Source: JAZNUH01 sp045592225 (GTDB taxonomy: Bacteria; Bacillota; Clostridia; UMGS1883; UMGS1540). Taken from it: DNA of 23,092 nt. The stretch is from the NCBI GenBank assembly GCA_045592225.1, contig JAZNUH010000141.1, positions 1 to 23,092 of the forward strand, read 5' to 3'. A program made the position numbers and the translations under genes. Shown here one piece after another: positions 1-5,930 of this stretch (within the stretch, counting starts at the first letter, position 1; each line of letters starts with the position of its first letter). The notes under the pieces were generated by a model that was given only the letters and a program-made list of their open reading frames with translations, was not told the origin of the DNA and ran no database searches.

Positions 1-77
1 ACAATGAGAAAAGAATTAAAGAGAAACTTGGGTGGATGAGTCCGGTGCAATATCGACTCAATACCTTAGCTGCATAA
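1..77 (+). CDS. IS3-family transposase (OrfB), C-terminal end only
   Basis: The window opens inside a reading frame whose last 24 residues read NEKRIKEKLGWMSPVQYR followed by LNTLAA and a TAA stop at 75-77. The pattern of N-x-x-R-x-K-x-x-L-x-x-(M/L)-(S/T)-P-x-x-(Y/F)-R is the standard end of IS3-family DDE transposases of the IS150 type, where it follows the catalytic Glu of the integrase core. The catalytic residues lie outside the window, so whether the full gene is intact cannot be judged. A matching terminal inverted repeat follows at 113-136, so the 3' end of the element is intact. Confidence 0.85.
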   Translation, partial: NEKRIKEKLGWMSPVQYRLNTLAA

Positions 78-80
78 AAA

Positions 81-111
81 TAGCGTAGCAGTCATTAAAA
101 CTACTACGCTA
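81..111. terminator. Stem-loop at the 3' end of the IS
   Basis: TAGCGTAG at 81-88 pairs with CTACGCTA at 104-111, and the stem can be extended inward past one mismatch. It starts four bases after the transposase stop codon. Such stem-loops between the transposase gene and the IS end probably stop transcription leaving or entering the element; no long T-run follows, so efficiency is uncertain. Confidence 0.5.
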
Positions 112-112
112 T

Positions 113-136
113 AAAAAGTCTAACTTTTTGGGGTCA
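113..136 (+). mobile_element. Right inverted repeat of an IS3-family element
   Basis: Read on the minus strand this is TGACCCCAAAAAGTTAGACT followed by TTTT, a typical terminal repeat of clostridial IS3/IS150-type elements beginning TG and ending CA. With the transposase end at 1-77 it marks the boundary of an insertion sequence whose bulk lies left of the window. No target-site duplication can be checked because the left end is absent. Confidence 0.75.
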
Positions 137-183
137 CATCATTGCAAGCTCTTTTTTTAATAGCAAATTAAAGGTTAAAAATT

Positions 184-255
184 GGCAATCCTTCCGTCAC
201 GCTTTCGCGTGCCACCCTCCTTCAGGCAAAGAGGGCTTTGCAAGGGAGGCTTTTT
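184..255. repeat. Interspersed palindromic repeat
   Basis: The segment contains a perfect hairpin CACGC-TTTC-GCGTG at 198-211, then CCCTCC at 215-220 partly complementary to AGGGAGG near 243-249, and ends in a T-run. This layout (hairpin, then CCTCC/GGAGG arms and a T-tract) resembles a repeat that I recall being scattered through clostridial genomes. It could also work as a terminator on the plus strand. The surrounding stretch 137-522 has no intact gene; besides this repeat it holds the remnant at 337-408 and the hairpin string at 414-502. Confidence 0.5.
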
Positions 256-336
256 CCTTTCGTCAAAATTCGACATTCTTCATATAAAGACTGCATAACC
301 TAGATGACAAGTCTTTTTAATGTAGTTCATATAAAA

Positions 337-408
337 TTATAGCTGAAAATTTTTATATTCTTCTTCTTGTTCTAATTCTTTCAAAGCATCTTCTAATGAA
401 GTAAATAT
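337..408 (-). pseudogene. Possible C-terminal remnant of a small coding region
   Basis: A minus-strand frame ending in TAA at 337-339 encodes a charged, helix-like tail (LEDALKELEQEEEYKNFQL) with no start codon. Upstream the frame runs into the hairpin string at 414-502 and then stops. It looks like the end of a small protein that was cut by the repeat, but the stretch is only 23 residues and chance cannot be excluded. No family is recognised. Confidence 0.25.
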
Positions 409-413
409 TAGCT

Positions 414-502
414 GACCGAAGGTCAATTTAGCTAGGTCGTAATTTAGCGTGATTTATCACATTTAGTTCGCGATAGCGAATTTAGCTGCGGTCACAGACC
501 GC
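414..502. repeat. String of four short hairpins with TTTAG linkers
   Basis: Four perfect hairpins follow each other: GACC-GAA-GGTC (414-424), GTGAT-TT-ATCAC (449-460), TTCGC-GATA-GCGAA (467-480) and GCGGTC-ACA-GACCGC (488-502). They are separated by the linkers AATTTAG (425-431), AATTTAG (441-447), ATTTAG (461-466) and TTTAG (481-485). The stem sequences all differ while the linker is constant, so this is not a simple tandem repeat. It ends 20 bases before the stop codon of the GNAT-like gene (stop at 523-525). Confidence 0.7.
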
Positions 503-522
503 GTATGTTAAAATCGTTCGTT

Positions 523-870
523 TTAGTGTTCACAATTGTCAGTGCCGAAAAACTTATCTGTGTTTATGCTCCATACTCCGTTTTCATTTTTAAATCCGAT
601 TTTTTTCAGATACAATGCCAAATGCTCGCAACCGCACTTTACTTCCTTTATATTCCGTCTGTCAAAAAAGTTTATCGCGCTTTTTATAATTCCGTCAATT
701 AAAAAGTCAAGGTCGGTTTTTATGCAGAGTATTTCTCCCTCTGCACTCATTGCCATGGCGCCTAAAAGCTCGTCGCCGTCCTTTACAGACATATATACCG
801 TACCCTCACCGCCTGTGCCTGTATATTCCGCCATTTTGCCAAAATCGCTGTCGGGCTTTATTTCTATCAT
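523..870 (-). CDS. Small GNAT-like protein
   Basis: A 115-residue protein of unknown exact function. The segment DGIIKSAINFFDRRNIKEVKC (about 59-79), followed by LALYLKKIGFKNENGVW (about 84-100), matches the C-terminal half of GNAT-fold proteins, where a helix and strand precede a ...LxxxGF motif. At 115 residues it is shorter than typical acetyltransferases (about 140-170), and I see no clear acetyl-CoA loop (Q/RxxGxG/A), so catalysis is doubtful. The ATG at 868-870 overlaps the stop of the pseudouridine synthase as ATGA, and an AAGGAGAGA site lies just upstream inside that gene. The two are therefore translationally coupled and should be made together. Confidence 0.7.
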   Translation of the reverse strand: MIEIKPDSDFGKMAEYTGTGGEGTVYMSVKDGDELLGAMAMSAEGEILCIKTDLDFLIDGIIKSAINFFDRRNIKEVKCGCEHLALYLKKIGFKNENGVWSINTDKFFGTDNCEH

Positions 871-1580
871 TTGCTCTCTCTCCTTAAGGTTTCAATTTCA
901 CGCTCGGTAAGGTGGCGCCATTTACCCTCGGGTACGTGTCCCAAAAGTATGCTGCCCACCGATATGCGCTTAAGCTCTGCAACGGTAAGACCTATCGCCT
1001 CCACCATGCGTCTTACCTGACGGTTTCTGCCCTCGTAAATGGATATTTTTATGTCCACGCCCGTAGGATAGCTTTTTATAACCTCCACCTTTGCAGGAGC
1101 GGTTATTCCGTCGTCAAGCTCCACACCGCGACGGAGAGAATGTATCGCCTCAACGGTAGGAAAACCCTTTACCCTTGCAATATATGTTTTATATATTTTG
1201 TTTTTGGGGTGGGTTATCATATTGGCAAAGTCGCCGTCGTTTGTCATAATAAGAAGTCCCGAGGTGTTGTAGTCAAGTCTGCCCACAGGGTAAATTCTTG
1301 TGCTTATGTCCTGTGTCAGGTCGGTTACCGAGGCTCTGCCAAACTGGTCTTTTGTAGTTGTAATATACCCCTTTGGCTTGTTTAAAAGTATATAGTACTT
1401 TTTCTCGCTCAGCATTACGGGTACACCGTCTATTTCAACTCTGTCAAAGTCGGGGTCAATGTCAACACCCATTTCGGTGACCCTTTCCCCATTTACAAAA
1501 ACTCTGCCCGATTTTATTATATCATCGGCCTTTCTTCGGGAGGCTACTCCTGCCCCTGCCAAAAATTTGTTTATTCTCAT
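867..1580 (-). CDS. rluB: 23S rRNA pseudouridine synthase (RluB/RsuA family)
   Basis: This 237-residue enzyme isomerises a uridine in rRNA to pseudouridine. Residues 1-48 form an S4 RNA-binding domain (MRINKFLAGAGVASRRKADD). The catalytic domain has LLNKPKGYITT (65-75), the signature GRLDYNTSGLL with catalytic Asp103, and a C-terminal EGRNRQVRRM motif. Length and motifs fit the RluB branch, which in Bacillus and E. coli modifies the peptidyl-transferase region of 23S rRNA; RsuA- or RluE-type specificity cannot be excluded. AAAGGAGAATAAT precedes the ATG. It lies 13 bases after the SDR gene and overlaps the GNAT-like gene by four bases, giving a three-gene unit. Confidence 0.9.
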   Translation of the reverse strand: MRINKFLAGAGVASRRKADDIIKSGRVFVNGERVTEMGVDIDPDFDRVEIDGVPVMLSEKKYYILLNKPKGYITTTKDQFGRASVTDLTQDISTRIYPVGRLDYNTSGLLIMTNDGDFANMITHPKNKIYKTYIARVKGFPTVEAIHSLRRGVELDDGITAPAKVEVIKSYPTGVDIKISIYEGRNRQVRRMVEAIGLTVAELKRISVGSILLGHVPEGKWRHLTEREIETLRRESK

Positions 1581-1593
1581 ATTATTCTCCTTT

Positions 1594-2298
1594 TTACATA
1601 AACGGCTCTTTTGTTTCGCGGTGAAGCTCTATTTCGTCAGCCACCGAGGCGGTGCCGCGCATTTTTACCAGATACAAAACTGTCTGTGCAATATCCTCGG
1701 GCAAAAGCATCCCCTCGCCTGTAAGGTCGGGGCGGGATATTCTTACCATGTCGGTAAACACCGCACCGGGACTTATCACGTGCACCCTTACTCCCTTTTT
1801 ATAGTATTCCTTGCTAAGTGCCTTTGAAAAACCCACAAGTGCGTGCTTTGATGCGGCATACACGCTTTGCAGGGCATAGCCCTTATGTGCGGTTACCGAT
1901 GCAATATTTATAATGGTTCCGCAATCCGATTTCATAAGGTGGGGCAAGGCTGTTTTGCACATGAGAAACGGTGCCCTTGCGTTGGTGTTCATTATCCTGT
2001 CATACTCTTCCATGGTTATTTCTTCAAAAACCGTGGACTGTGCAATACCTGCGTTATTTATAACATAATCAATACCGCCGTAGTGTGCAACTGTTTTTTC
2101 TATGGCTTTATTTATGTAATTATCGTCGCATATATCACCGGGAATGATAAGACACTCCCTGCCCTTTGCGGTTTTTTTAAGCTTGTCCTCATTTCGCCCA
2201 AGCAAAACAAGCTTAAACCCTGCCGAGAACATGGCCTCGGCTATTGCCGAGCCGATTCCGCCCCCGGCTCCTGTTATAATACATATTTTGTCTTTCAT
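1594..2298 (-). CDS. SDR-family NAD(P)-dependent oxidoreductase
   Basis: A 234-residue classical short-chain dehydrogenase/reductase. The Rossmann signature TGAGGGIG is at 9-16, NNAG at 81-84, the tetrad Asn at 106, catalytic Ser134 (NIAS), and Tyr147/Lys151 in YAASK. PGAVFTDM around residues 181-188 is the usual cofactor-closing segment. These residues predict an active soluble enzyme reducing a carbonyl or oxidising an alcohol. The substrate is not evident; it resembles FabG/YqjQ-type proteins in general layout. I chose the ATG at 2296-2298 because AAAAGGAGAAAAT sits directly before it; an in-frame ATG nine codons upstream lacks such a site. It is probably co-transcribed with the pseudouridine synthase 13 bases downstream. 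Confidence 0.85.
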   Translation of the reverse strand: MKDKICIITGAGGGIGSAIAEAMFSAGFKLVLLGRNEDKLKKTAKGRECLIIPGDICDDNYINKAIEKTVAHYGGIDYVINNAGIAQSTVFEEITMEEYDRIMNTNARAPFLMCKTALPHLMKSDCGTIINIASVTAHKGYALQSVYAASKHALVGFSKALSKEYYKKGVRVHVISPGAVFTDMVRISRPDLTGEGMLLPEDIAQTVLYLVKMRGTASVADEIELHRETKEPFM

Positions 2299-2382
2299 AT
2301 TTTCTCCTTTTCTCGTTTTTGACATATCTCGCCATTTACGTCAGGAAAGCTGTCAGTATAAAGTCTGATATTCAATCCAAAT

Positions 2383-2559
2383 TTATTTAAGTTTTATTTT
2401 CTTTAATAATGCATATAAACCTATTTGCAACAGTGTCCATATAACAGCACCTATGATTACTCTGATCAGATGAACAGAATTATCAAAAAGAAGGTTAAGT
2501 AAAATACTCACAAAAAAGTAAACTGTTGTTCCTAAAATTAAGGCTACCCATTTTTTCAT
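2383..2559 (-). CDS. Small two-helix membrane protein
   Basis: A 58-residue protein made almost entirely of two hydrophobic helices (about residues 4-22 and 31-51), with Lys-rich ends (MKKW at the start, KKIKLK at the end). No family is recognised. The ATG at 2557-2559 is preferred because GAAGGAGTTGTATAT precedes it; an in-frame ATG eight codons upstream would overlap the gene at 2576-3034. It lies 16 bases downstream of that gene and is likely co-transcribed with it. Confidence 0.6.
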   Translation of the reverse strand: MKKWVALILGTTVYFFVSILLNLLFDNSVHLIRVIIGAVIWTLLQIGLYALLKKIKLK

Positions 2560-2575
2560 ATATACAACTCCTTCT

Positions 2576-3034
2576 TCATGCATTAATCATTTTTTGCCTT
2601 TTTTGTGCATTAATTATTTGTTTTTTTATCTCGTCGGATATATCAACCCTGATTATTTCCACACCAAACTGTCTGATACCTTCCGCTAATACCGATAGTC
2701 CTTTCAGCTTCCGTTCTTCCGCCTCATCACAGACTACAATTATCTTTCTGTGTTTTTTGTCCTTAATTCTGTCCAGTAACAACATTTTTAATATGTCGTT
2801 TGCAATTTTATTGTCCTGCGCCTTTTTGGGGTTGCCTATGTGAGCAAAAATTTCTCCAACGATATAATTTTCTTCCGAATAAAAATCCGGTATTATATAA
2901 GTGTATTTGTTATCCGCCAAGTATATCCGGGGATTTTTAATCAATTTGGTTTTTAATAGTTTCTCAATCTCTCCAAATATAATATGCTCAGCATATTGTT
3001 GTTCATAAGAGCTGGATTTATTTGTTTCTTTCAT
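2576..3034 (-). CDS. Hypothetical protein with a PD-(D/E)XK-like core
   Basis: A 152-residue soluble protein of unknown function. Residues 45-65 read YTYIIPDFYSEENYIVGEIF: a strand ending in Pro-Asp (Asp50), a turn, then a second strand with Glu61. This resembles the PD-(D/E)XK nuclease hairpin, although the Lys that normally follows Glu by two is replaced here by Phe. A nearby Lys70/Lys71 could substitute. KIIVVCDEAEERKLKG (97-112) looks like a later core strand and helix. The catalytic assignment is an inference from motif spacing. A promoter-like sequence lies upstream at 3091-3119. Confidence 0.6.
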   Translation of the reverse strand: MKETNKSSSYEQQYAEHIIFGEIEKLLKTKLIKNPRIYLADNKYTYIIPDFYSEENYIVGEIFAHIGNPKKAQDNKIANDILKMLLLDRIKDKKHRKIIVVCDEAEERKLKGLSVLAEGIRQFGVEIIRVDISDEIKKQIINAQKRQKMINA

Positions 3035-3090
3035 CTGTTTTTCCTCTCCAGTTGCTTGTCTGCCTTAATAAATTCTGAAAATGTATTATT

Positions 3091-3119
3091 TTAATATTAT
3101 CAACATATGATTTTGTCAA
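3091..3119 (-). promoter_or_regulatory. Probable sigma-A promoter for the 152-residue protein gene
   Basis: On the minus strand TTGACA (3114-3119) is followed after 17 bases by TATTAA (3091-3096). The -35 is perfect and the -10 matches four of six positions. It lies about 55 bases upstream of the ATG at 3034, a sensible leader length. Confidence 0.5.
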
Positions 3120-3148
3120 GTCAGGGACAAAAAATATTGATATGTTTT

Positions 3149-3178
3149 CGGAAGGAGCAAGCCCCTTCCCTACAGGGC
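3149..3178. repeat. Short palindromic intergenic repeat
   Basis: GGAAGG (3150-3155) and CCTTCC (3164-3169) form a hairpin with inner GC pairs, followed by CTACAGGGCT. The shape (hairpin of GGAAGG.GC/GC.CCTTCC plus CTACAGGG) resembles short repeats that I recall being frequent in clostridial intergenic DNA. It lies between the 178-residue gene (stop at 3190) and its downstream neighbour and might act as a weak terminator, but no T-run directly follows it. Confidence 0.4.
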
Positions 3179-3189
3179 TCGATATGATA

Positions 3190-3726
3190 TTATACATATT
3201 TAGAGAATGTTTCTACATACCTTGTCCCAAAACTAACAGAAGTTATTTCGGTAAAAGGTATTTCCCACAATTCATCCTGCCATATTCCATCGGCGTCAAA
3301 GTGGTGAAAATAAACCTTTGTTTTTGTTACCCTGTTTATTTTTCCAATAGCAAAAATACATTCTTCTTCGTCCGCATCTTCTTTTTCAACAATAATATTT
3401 TTATTAATTGCCTTCAAGGATACAAACACATTGTACCAATCCGATATATTAATACATGGAACATCAATATTATCAACAATTCCTTCTTTTATTGCTATTT
3501 CAAGGCATTTATCATTTTTGATTTCTGCTTTTACCGTATCTCGAAAGCGTCTTACAGTGAAGCCGTCCAGAGCAAAATCATCTTCGTTTGCGCCGAGAAA
3601 AAGCTTGTCACCGGCAAGCAGAGGAAAACAGTGGTAATAATATTCATCATATTTCATAAGCACCCTGCAAATCCGCCTTGGGTTGATTGCATTTTTTATA
3701 AGTTCTTTTATGTCCCTCTTTCTCAT
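3190..3726 (-). CDS. Conserved hypothetical protein, 178 residues
   Basis: A soluble protein of 178 residues that I cannot assign. The N-terminus is basic (MRKRDIKELIKNAINPRR). The C-terminal third (about 128-174) is strand-rich, with ECIFAIGKINRVTKTKVYFHHF then DADGIW and EIPFTEITSVSF, a pattern suggesting a small beta-barrel (SH3- or Sm-like) domain; this is inference. The start at 3724-3726 is chosen because AAAGGAGAAAACG precedes it; an upstream in-frame ATG at 3747 falls before that ribosome site. The palindromic element at 3789-4001 lies directly upstream and no standard promoter is visible between them. Confidence 0.65.
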   Translation of the reverse strand: MRKRDIKELIKNAINPRRICRVLMKYDEYYYHCFPLLAGDKLFLGANEDDFALDGFTVRRFRDTVKAEIKNDKCLEIAIKEGIVDNIDVPCINISDWYNVFVSLKAINKNIIVEKEDADEEECIFAIGKINRVTKTKVYFHHFDADGIWQDELWEIPFTEITSVSFGTRYVETFSKYV

Positions 3727-3788
3727 CGTTTTCTCCTTTTCTCGCATTGCCAGGGTTCACTGCGTTAATTTGGATGCCGATACTTTTT

Positions 3789-4001
3789 GCGATATACTCA
3801 CTTCGTTCGTGCGATATATTTTCGTTTCTCTCAAATGCGATATAACTCCATTTTATTCCGTTGCGATATGATGTAAATTCCTTCAACTCGTCCCAAAAGG
3901 ACATATCGCATTACGAAGTAATATATCGCATCCGCGAAGATATATCGCAAATTCCGTCAGGAATTTATATCGCTGAGTTTAATCGTTGCACGATTAAACT
4001 C
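3789..4001. repeat. Nested inverted-repeat element with GCGATAT/ATATCGC boxes
   Basis: Four direct copies of GCGATAT (3789-3795, 3811-3817, 3837-3843, 3863-3869) face four copies of the complement ATATCGC (3903-3909, 3923-3929, 3942-3948, 3967-3973). Between the right-hand copies sit separate hairpins: ATTAC-GAA-GTAAT, ATC...GAT and AAATTCC-GTCA-GGAATTT. The element ends in a perfect 11-bp hairpin (GAGTTTAATCG, 3975-3985; complement at 3991-4001). The left half has the same spacing but mostly decayed hairpins. The unit can fold as one long cruciform or as beads. It is probably a MITE-like or retained repeat; no protein-coding content is credible. Confidence 0.75.
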
Positions 4002-4020
4002 ATTATACCACCCCTCCCCT

Positions 4021-4058
4021 CAAAAAACAAGACAGGGGACGCAAAAATTGCATCCCCT
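4021..4058 (-). terminator. Terminator of the spoVM micro-operon
   Basis: On the minus strand GGGGATGCA pairs with TGCGTCCCC (plus coordinates 4049-4057 with 4035-4043), a 9-bp stem with one G-T pair, followed by a T-rich tail (TGTCTTGTTTTTT). It starts six bases after the spoVM stop codon, so it fits as an intrinsic terminator for that unit. Confidence 0.75.
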
Positions 4059-4063
4059 ATTCT

Positions 4064-4135
4064 CTACCTGATTTTAAATATAGATGAAAGTATTTTCCGC
4101 AAAAATCCCGGCGCCTTCATCACAACTATTTTCAA
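4064..4135 (-). CDS. spoVM: SpoVM-like spore coat anchoring peptide, TTG start
   Basis: A 23-residue peptide, read as MKIVVMKAPGFLRKIL and then SSIFKIR with the TTG at 4133-4135 read as Met. Aligned from residue 1 to Bacillus SpoVM (26 residues, as I recall it), it keeps Lys2, Lys7, Pro9, Phe11, Leu12 and Ile15 in register. Pro9 is the residue known to give SpoVM its unusual shallow membrane insertion. SpoVM is an amphipathic helix that marks the convex forespore membrane and recruits SpoIVA, which is encoded 1.8 kb away. The TTG start is preferred over the ATG two codons earlier because GGTGGTG lies seven bases before the TTG but directly abuts the ATG, and because only the TTG aligns Pro9. 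It follows a 49-residue membrane protein gene and precedes a terminator. Ordinary ORF length limits would miss it. Confidence 0.75.
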   Translation of the reverse strand: MKIVVMKAPGFLRKILSSIFKIR

Positions 4136-4155
4136 TCTCATCACCACCAATTTAT

Positions 4156-4305
4156 TTAGTTTCCGCTGAAAAAGCACCAGCCAACAACTATAAGTACAAA
4201 GGTTTCAACTATTGCCAGAACCCACAGCGGAAGCACAGCCGCCACAAATGCACCTATTGCAAAGGACAAAATAATAACTCCTACCGTTCTCCGCCGTCCG
4301 CACAT
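4156..4305 (-). CDS. Small membrane protein upstream of spoVM, 49 residues
   Basis: A 49-residue protein starting MCGRRRTVGVIILSF and ending VGWCFFSGN. It has a short basic N-terminus and two hydrophobic segments (about 8-24 and 27-46) around a Leu-Pro-Leu-Trp turn, so it is probably an integral membrane hairpin. An excellent ribosome site CAGGAGGTGTATAAA precedes the ATG at 4303-4305. The stop lies 20 bases before the SpoVM start and no terminator separates them, so the two are likely one transcript. No function is known to me. The context suggests forespore-membrane or coat-assembly work, or simply a translational lead for spoVM; both are inference. Confidence 0.65.
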   Translation of the reverse strand: MCGRRRTVGVIILSFAIGAFVAAVLPLWVLAIVETFVLIVVGWCFFSGN

Positions 4306-4387
4306 TTTATACACCTCCTGCCCGATAATATATTATTCAGCAGCTGGCGTTTGTGTTACCTGATTTTTCGTGCGTAGCAAAAGACAC

Positions 4388-4419
4388 AAAAAAGGACAAA
4401 CCGCCAAAGCGGTTTGTCC
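4388..4419 (-). terminator. Terminator of gdhA
   Basis: GGACAAACCGC (4394-4404) and GCGGTTTGTCC (4409-4419) form a perfect 11-bp stem with a four-base loop. On the minus strand it is followed by TTTTTT (plus 4388-4393). It lies about 100 bases past the glutamate dehydrogenase stop and separates that gene from the spoVM unit. Confidence 0.9.
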
Positions 4420-4517
4420 CTATAAAGTAAAACTCTGTTAACTTTTGTATACTCTTTTATTTAAAAAAGCATTTATATATTTCTTGTCTTTTGCGATCCG
4501 AGGAATTTTTACATCCC

Positions 4518-5768
4518 TTAATATATGCCACGCATTTTCTTGGCATCTACAACTCGCTTGATTGCAATAAGGTAAGCACCCATACGAAGCGTTACATTAT
4601 TTTCCTTTGCAATATCCCACACACCGTTAAATGCAGTGTGCATTTTATCGTAAAGCTTTGCGTTAACCTCTTCCTCGCTCCAGTACATGGACTGCAGATT
4701 CTGCACCCATTCAAAGTAGGAAACAACAACGCCGCCCGAGTTTGCAAGAATATCAGGAACTATTACAATTCCCTTTTTATCCAGAATTTCGTCCGCCTCG
4801 GTTGTTACAGGGCCGTTTGCACCCTCAACAATGATTTTCGCCTTAATTCTGTCAGCATTTTCAGCATTTATCTGATTTTCAAGTGCTGCGGGGAGCAGAA
4901 CTGTTACAGGCAGCTCCAGAAGCTCGCTGTTGCCAATTCTCTTCATGCCTGCTTCTTCGTAGCTATCCAGCAGCTTTCTCTGTGAAACATGAGCATAAAC
5001 AGCTGCCATATCAAGTCCGTCGGGGTTGTAGATACCGCCCGAAACGTCGCTTACTGCAACTATTTTTGCACCCTGCTCGGATAAAAGCTTTGCAGAAATG
5101 CTGCCTACGTTACCCATTCCCTGTACGGCAATGGTTGTATCCTTTATATCTATACCGTATTTTTCAAGTATAAACAGAGTGTTTGTCATAATACCACGGC
5201 CTGTTGCCTCGCCTCTGCCCAAAGAGCCGCCGATGCCTACAGGCTTGCCTGTTACAACACCGGGAACACCCTTGCCCTGCAAGGTGCTGTAGGTGTCCAT
5301 AATCCAACCCATAATTTCGGGATTTGTGCCAACATCGGGAGCAGGAATATCTCTGTCAGGTCCGATGATGGGCGCTATCATAGTTGTGAATTTTCTTGCC
5401 AGGCTTTCAAGCTCTTTTTTGGAAAGTGTGCCGGGGTCAACAACCACGCCACCCTTACCGCCGCCGTAGGGAATATCCGCTACTGCGCATTTAAATGTCA
5501 TCCACGCCGCAAGTGCCTTAACCTCATCCATATTTACTGCAGGATGAAAACGTAATCCGCCCTTTGCAGGACCTCTTGCTGTGGAATGCTGTACTCTGTA
5601 GCCGTCAAAAACCTTTACTGTTCCGTCATCCATTTCCACAGGTACCGATACGCGCAGTTCACGTTCGGTATGCTTTAATGTTTCATACTCGCCGGGTGTG
5701 TATCCCAGTATTTTTGCTGCTGTGTCAATGGTCTTTACCACGTTGTCAAAGGGATTGTAATTTGCCAT
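4518..5768 (-). CDS. gdhA: Glutamate dehydrogenase
   Basis: A 416-residue Glu/Leu/Phe/Val dehydrogenase, which interconverts glutamate and 2-oxoglutarate plus ammonia with NAD(P). The substrate-binding domain carries GPAKGGLRFHP (Lys69), TFKCAVADIPYGGGKGG (Lys93 and catalytic Lys105) and PAPDVGT (Asp145). The Rossmann domain has VQGMGNVG (215-222) and EGANGPVTTEAD. Length fits the hexameric small-type enzyme (about 410-420 residues) seen in Clostridia and Bacillus (RocG/GudB group). These residues favour glutamate over leucine, which normally has a shorter enzyme. Cofactor preference is not readable with confidence. It has its own sigma-A promoter and terminator, so it is monocistronic. The ATG follows GGAGATGAACAAGTAA, a usable but rather distant ribosome site. 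Confidence 0.93.
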   Translation of the reverse strand: MANYNPFDNVVKTIDTAAKILGYTPGEYETLKHTERELRVSVPVEMDDGTVKVFDGYRVQHSTARGPAKGGLRFHPAVNMDEVKALAAWMTFKCAVADIPYGGGKGGVVVDPGTLSKKELESLARKFTTMIAPIIGPDRDIPAPDVGTNPEIMGWIMDTYSTLQGKGVPGVVTGKPVGIGGSLGRGEATGRGIMTNTLFILEKYGIDIKDTTIAVQGMGNVGSISAKLLSEQGAKIVAVSDVSGGIYNPDGLDMAAVYAHVSQRKLLDSYEEAGMKRIGNSELLELPVTVLLPAALENQINAENADRIKAKIIVEGANGPVTTEADEILDKKGIVIVPDILANSGGVVVSYFEWVQNLQSMYWSEEEVNAKLYDKMHTAFNGVWDIAKENNVTLRMGAYLIAIKRVVDAKKMRGIY

Positions 5769-5809
5769 TTACTTGTTCATCTCCAAACTTTTGAAAAAAA
5801 TATGCGTCT

Positions 5810-5838
5810 ATTATACCATTTTCTTTTTTTCTTGTCAA
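5810..5838 (-). promoter_or_regulatory. Consensus sigma-A promoter of gdhA
   Basis: On the minus strand a perfect TTGACA (5833-5838) and a perfect TATAAT (5810-5815) are separated by exactly 17 bases. This would be a strong vegetative promoter, giving a leader of about 35 bases before the gdhA ATG at 5768. Confidence 0.9.
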
Positions 5839-5899
5839 TATTCAACCCGGGTGTTTTTTTATGAAAATCTTTTGATTTTCGGGGTTGATTTACCTTTTT

Positions 5900-5930
5900 G
5901 TAATATTCCCCTCATTTTGTCCATATACAT
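5900..5930 (+). promoter_or_regulatory. Sigma-E-like promoter of spoIVA with an overlapping palindrome
   Basis: GTAATATT (5900-5907) is followed 14 bases later by CATATACAT (5922-5930). These resemble the -35 and -10 boxes of mother-cell sigma-E promoters (-10 consensus CATACANT), and spoIVA is a known sigma-E gene in Bacillus. A perfect inverted repeat ATTTTGTCCA (5914-5923) / TGGACAAAAT (5935-5944) straddles the -10 and could be an operator. Confidence 0.65.

Noticed and set aside
505..910. Plus-strand ORFs opposite the GNAT-like gene
   Set aside because: No ribosome site, and residue composition typical of antisense frames; the minus-strand frame has coupling and a family pattern.
3647..3904. 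An 85-codon minus-strand ORF that runs through the nested repeat and into the 178-residue gene
   Set aside because: Its first half translates the GCGATAT boxes and its second half is a shifted reading of the ribosome site and start of the real gene. It is a repeat-derived chance ORF.
3789..4001. CRISPR array, because of regularly spaced short boxes
   Set aside because: The boxes are only 7 bp, change orientation in the middle, and the spacers are hairpins of unequal size; no cas gene is present.
4139..4141. ATG two codons upstream as the SpoVM start
   Set aside because: The ribosome site directly abuts it and it shifts Pro9 out of register; TTG at 4133-4135 fits better.
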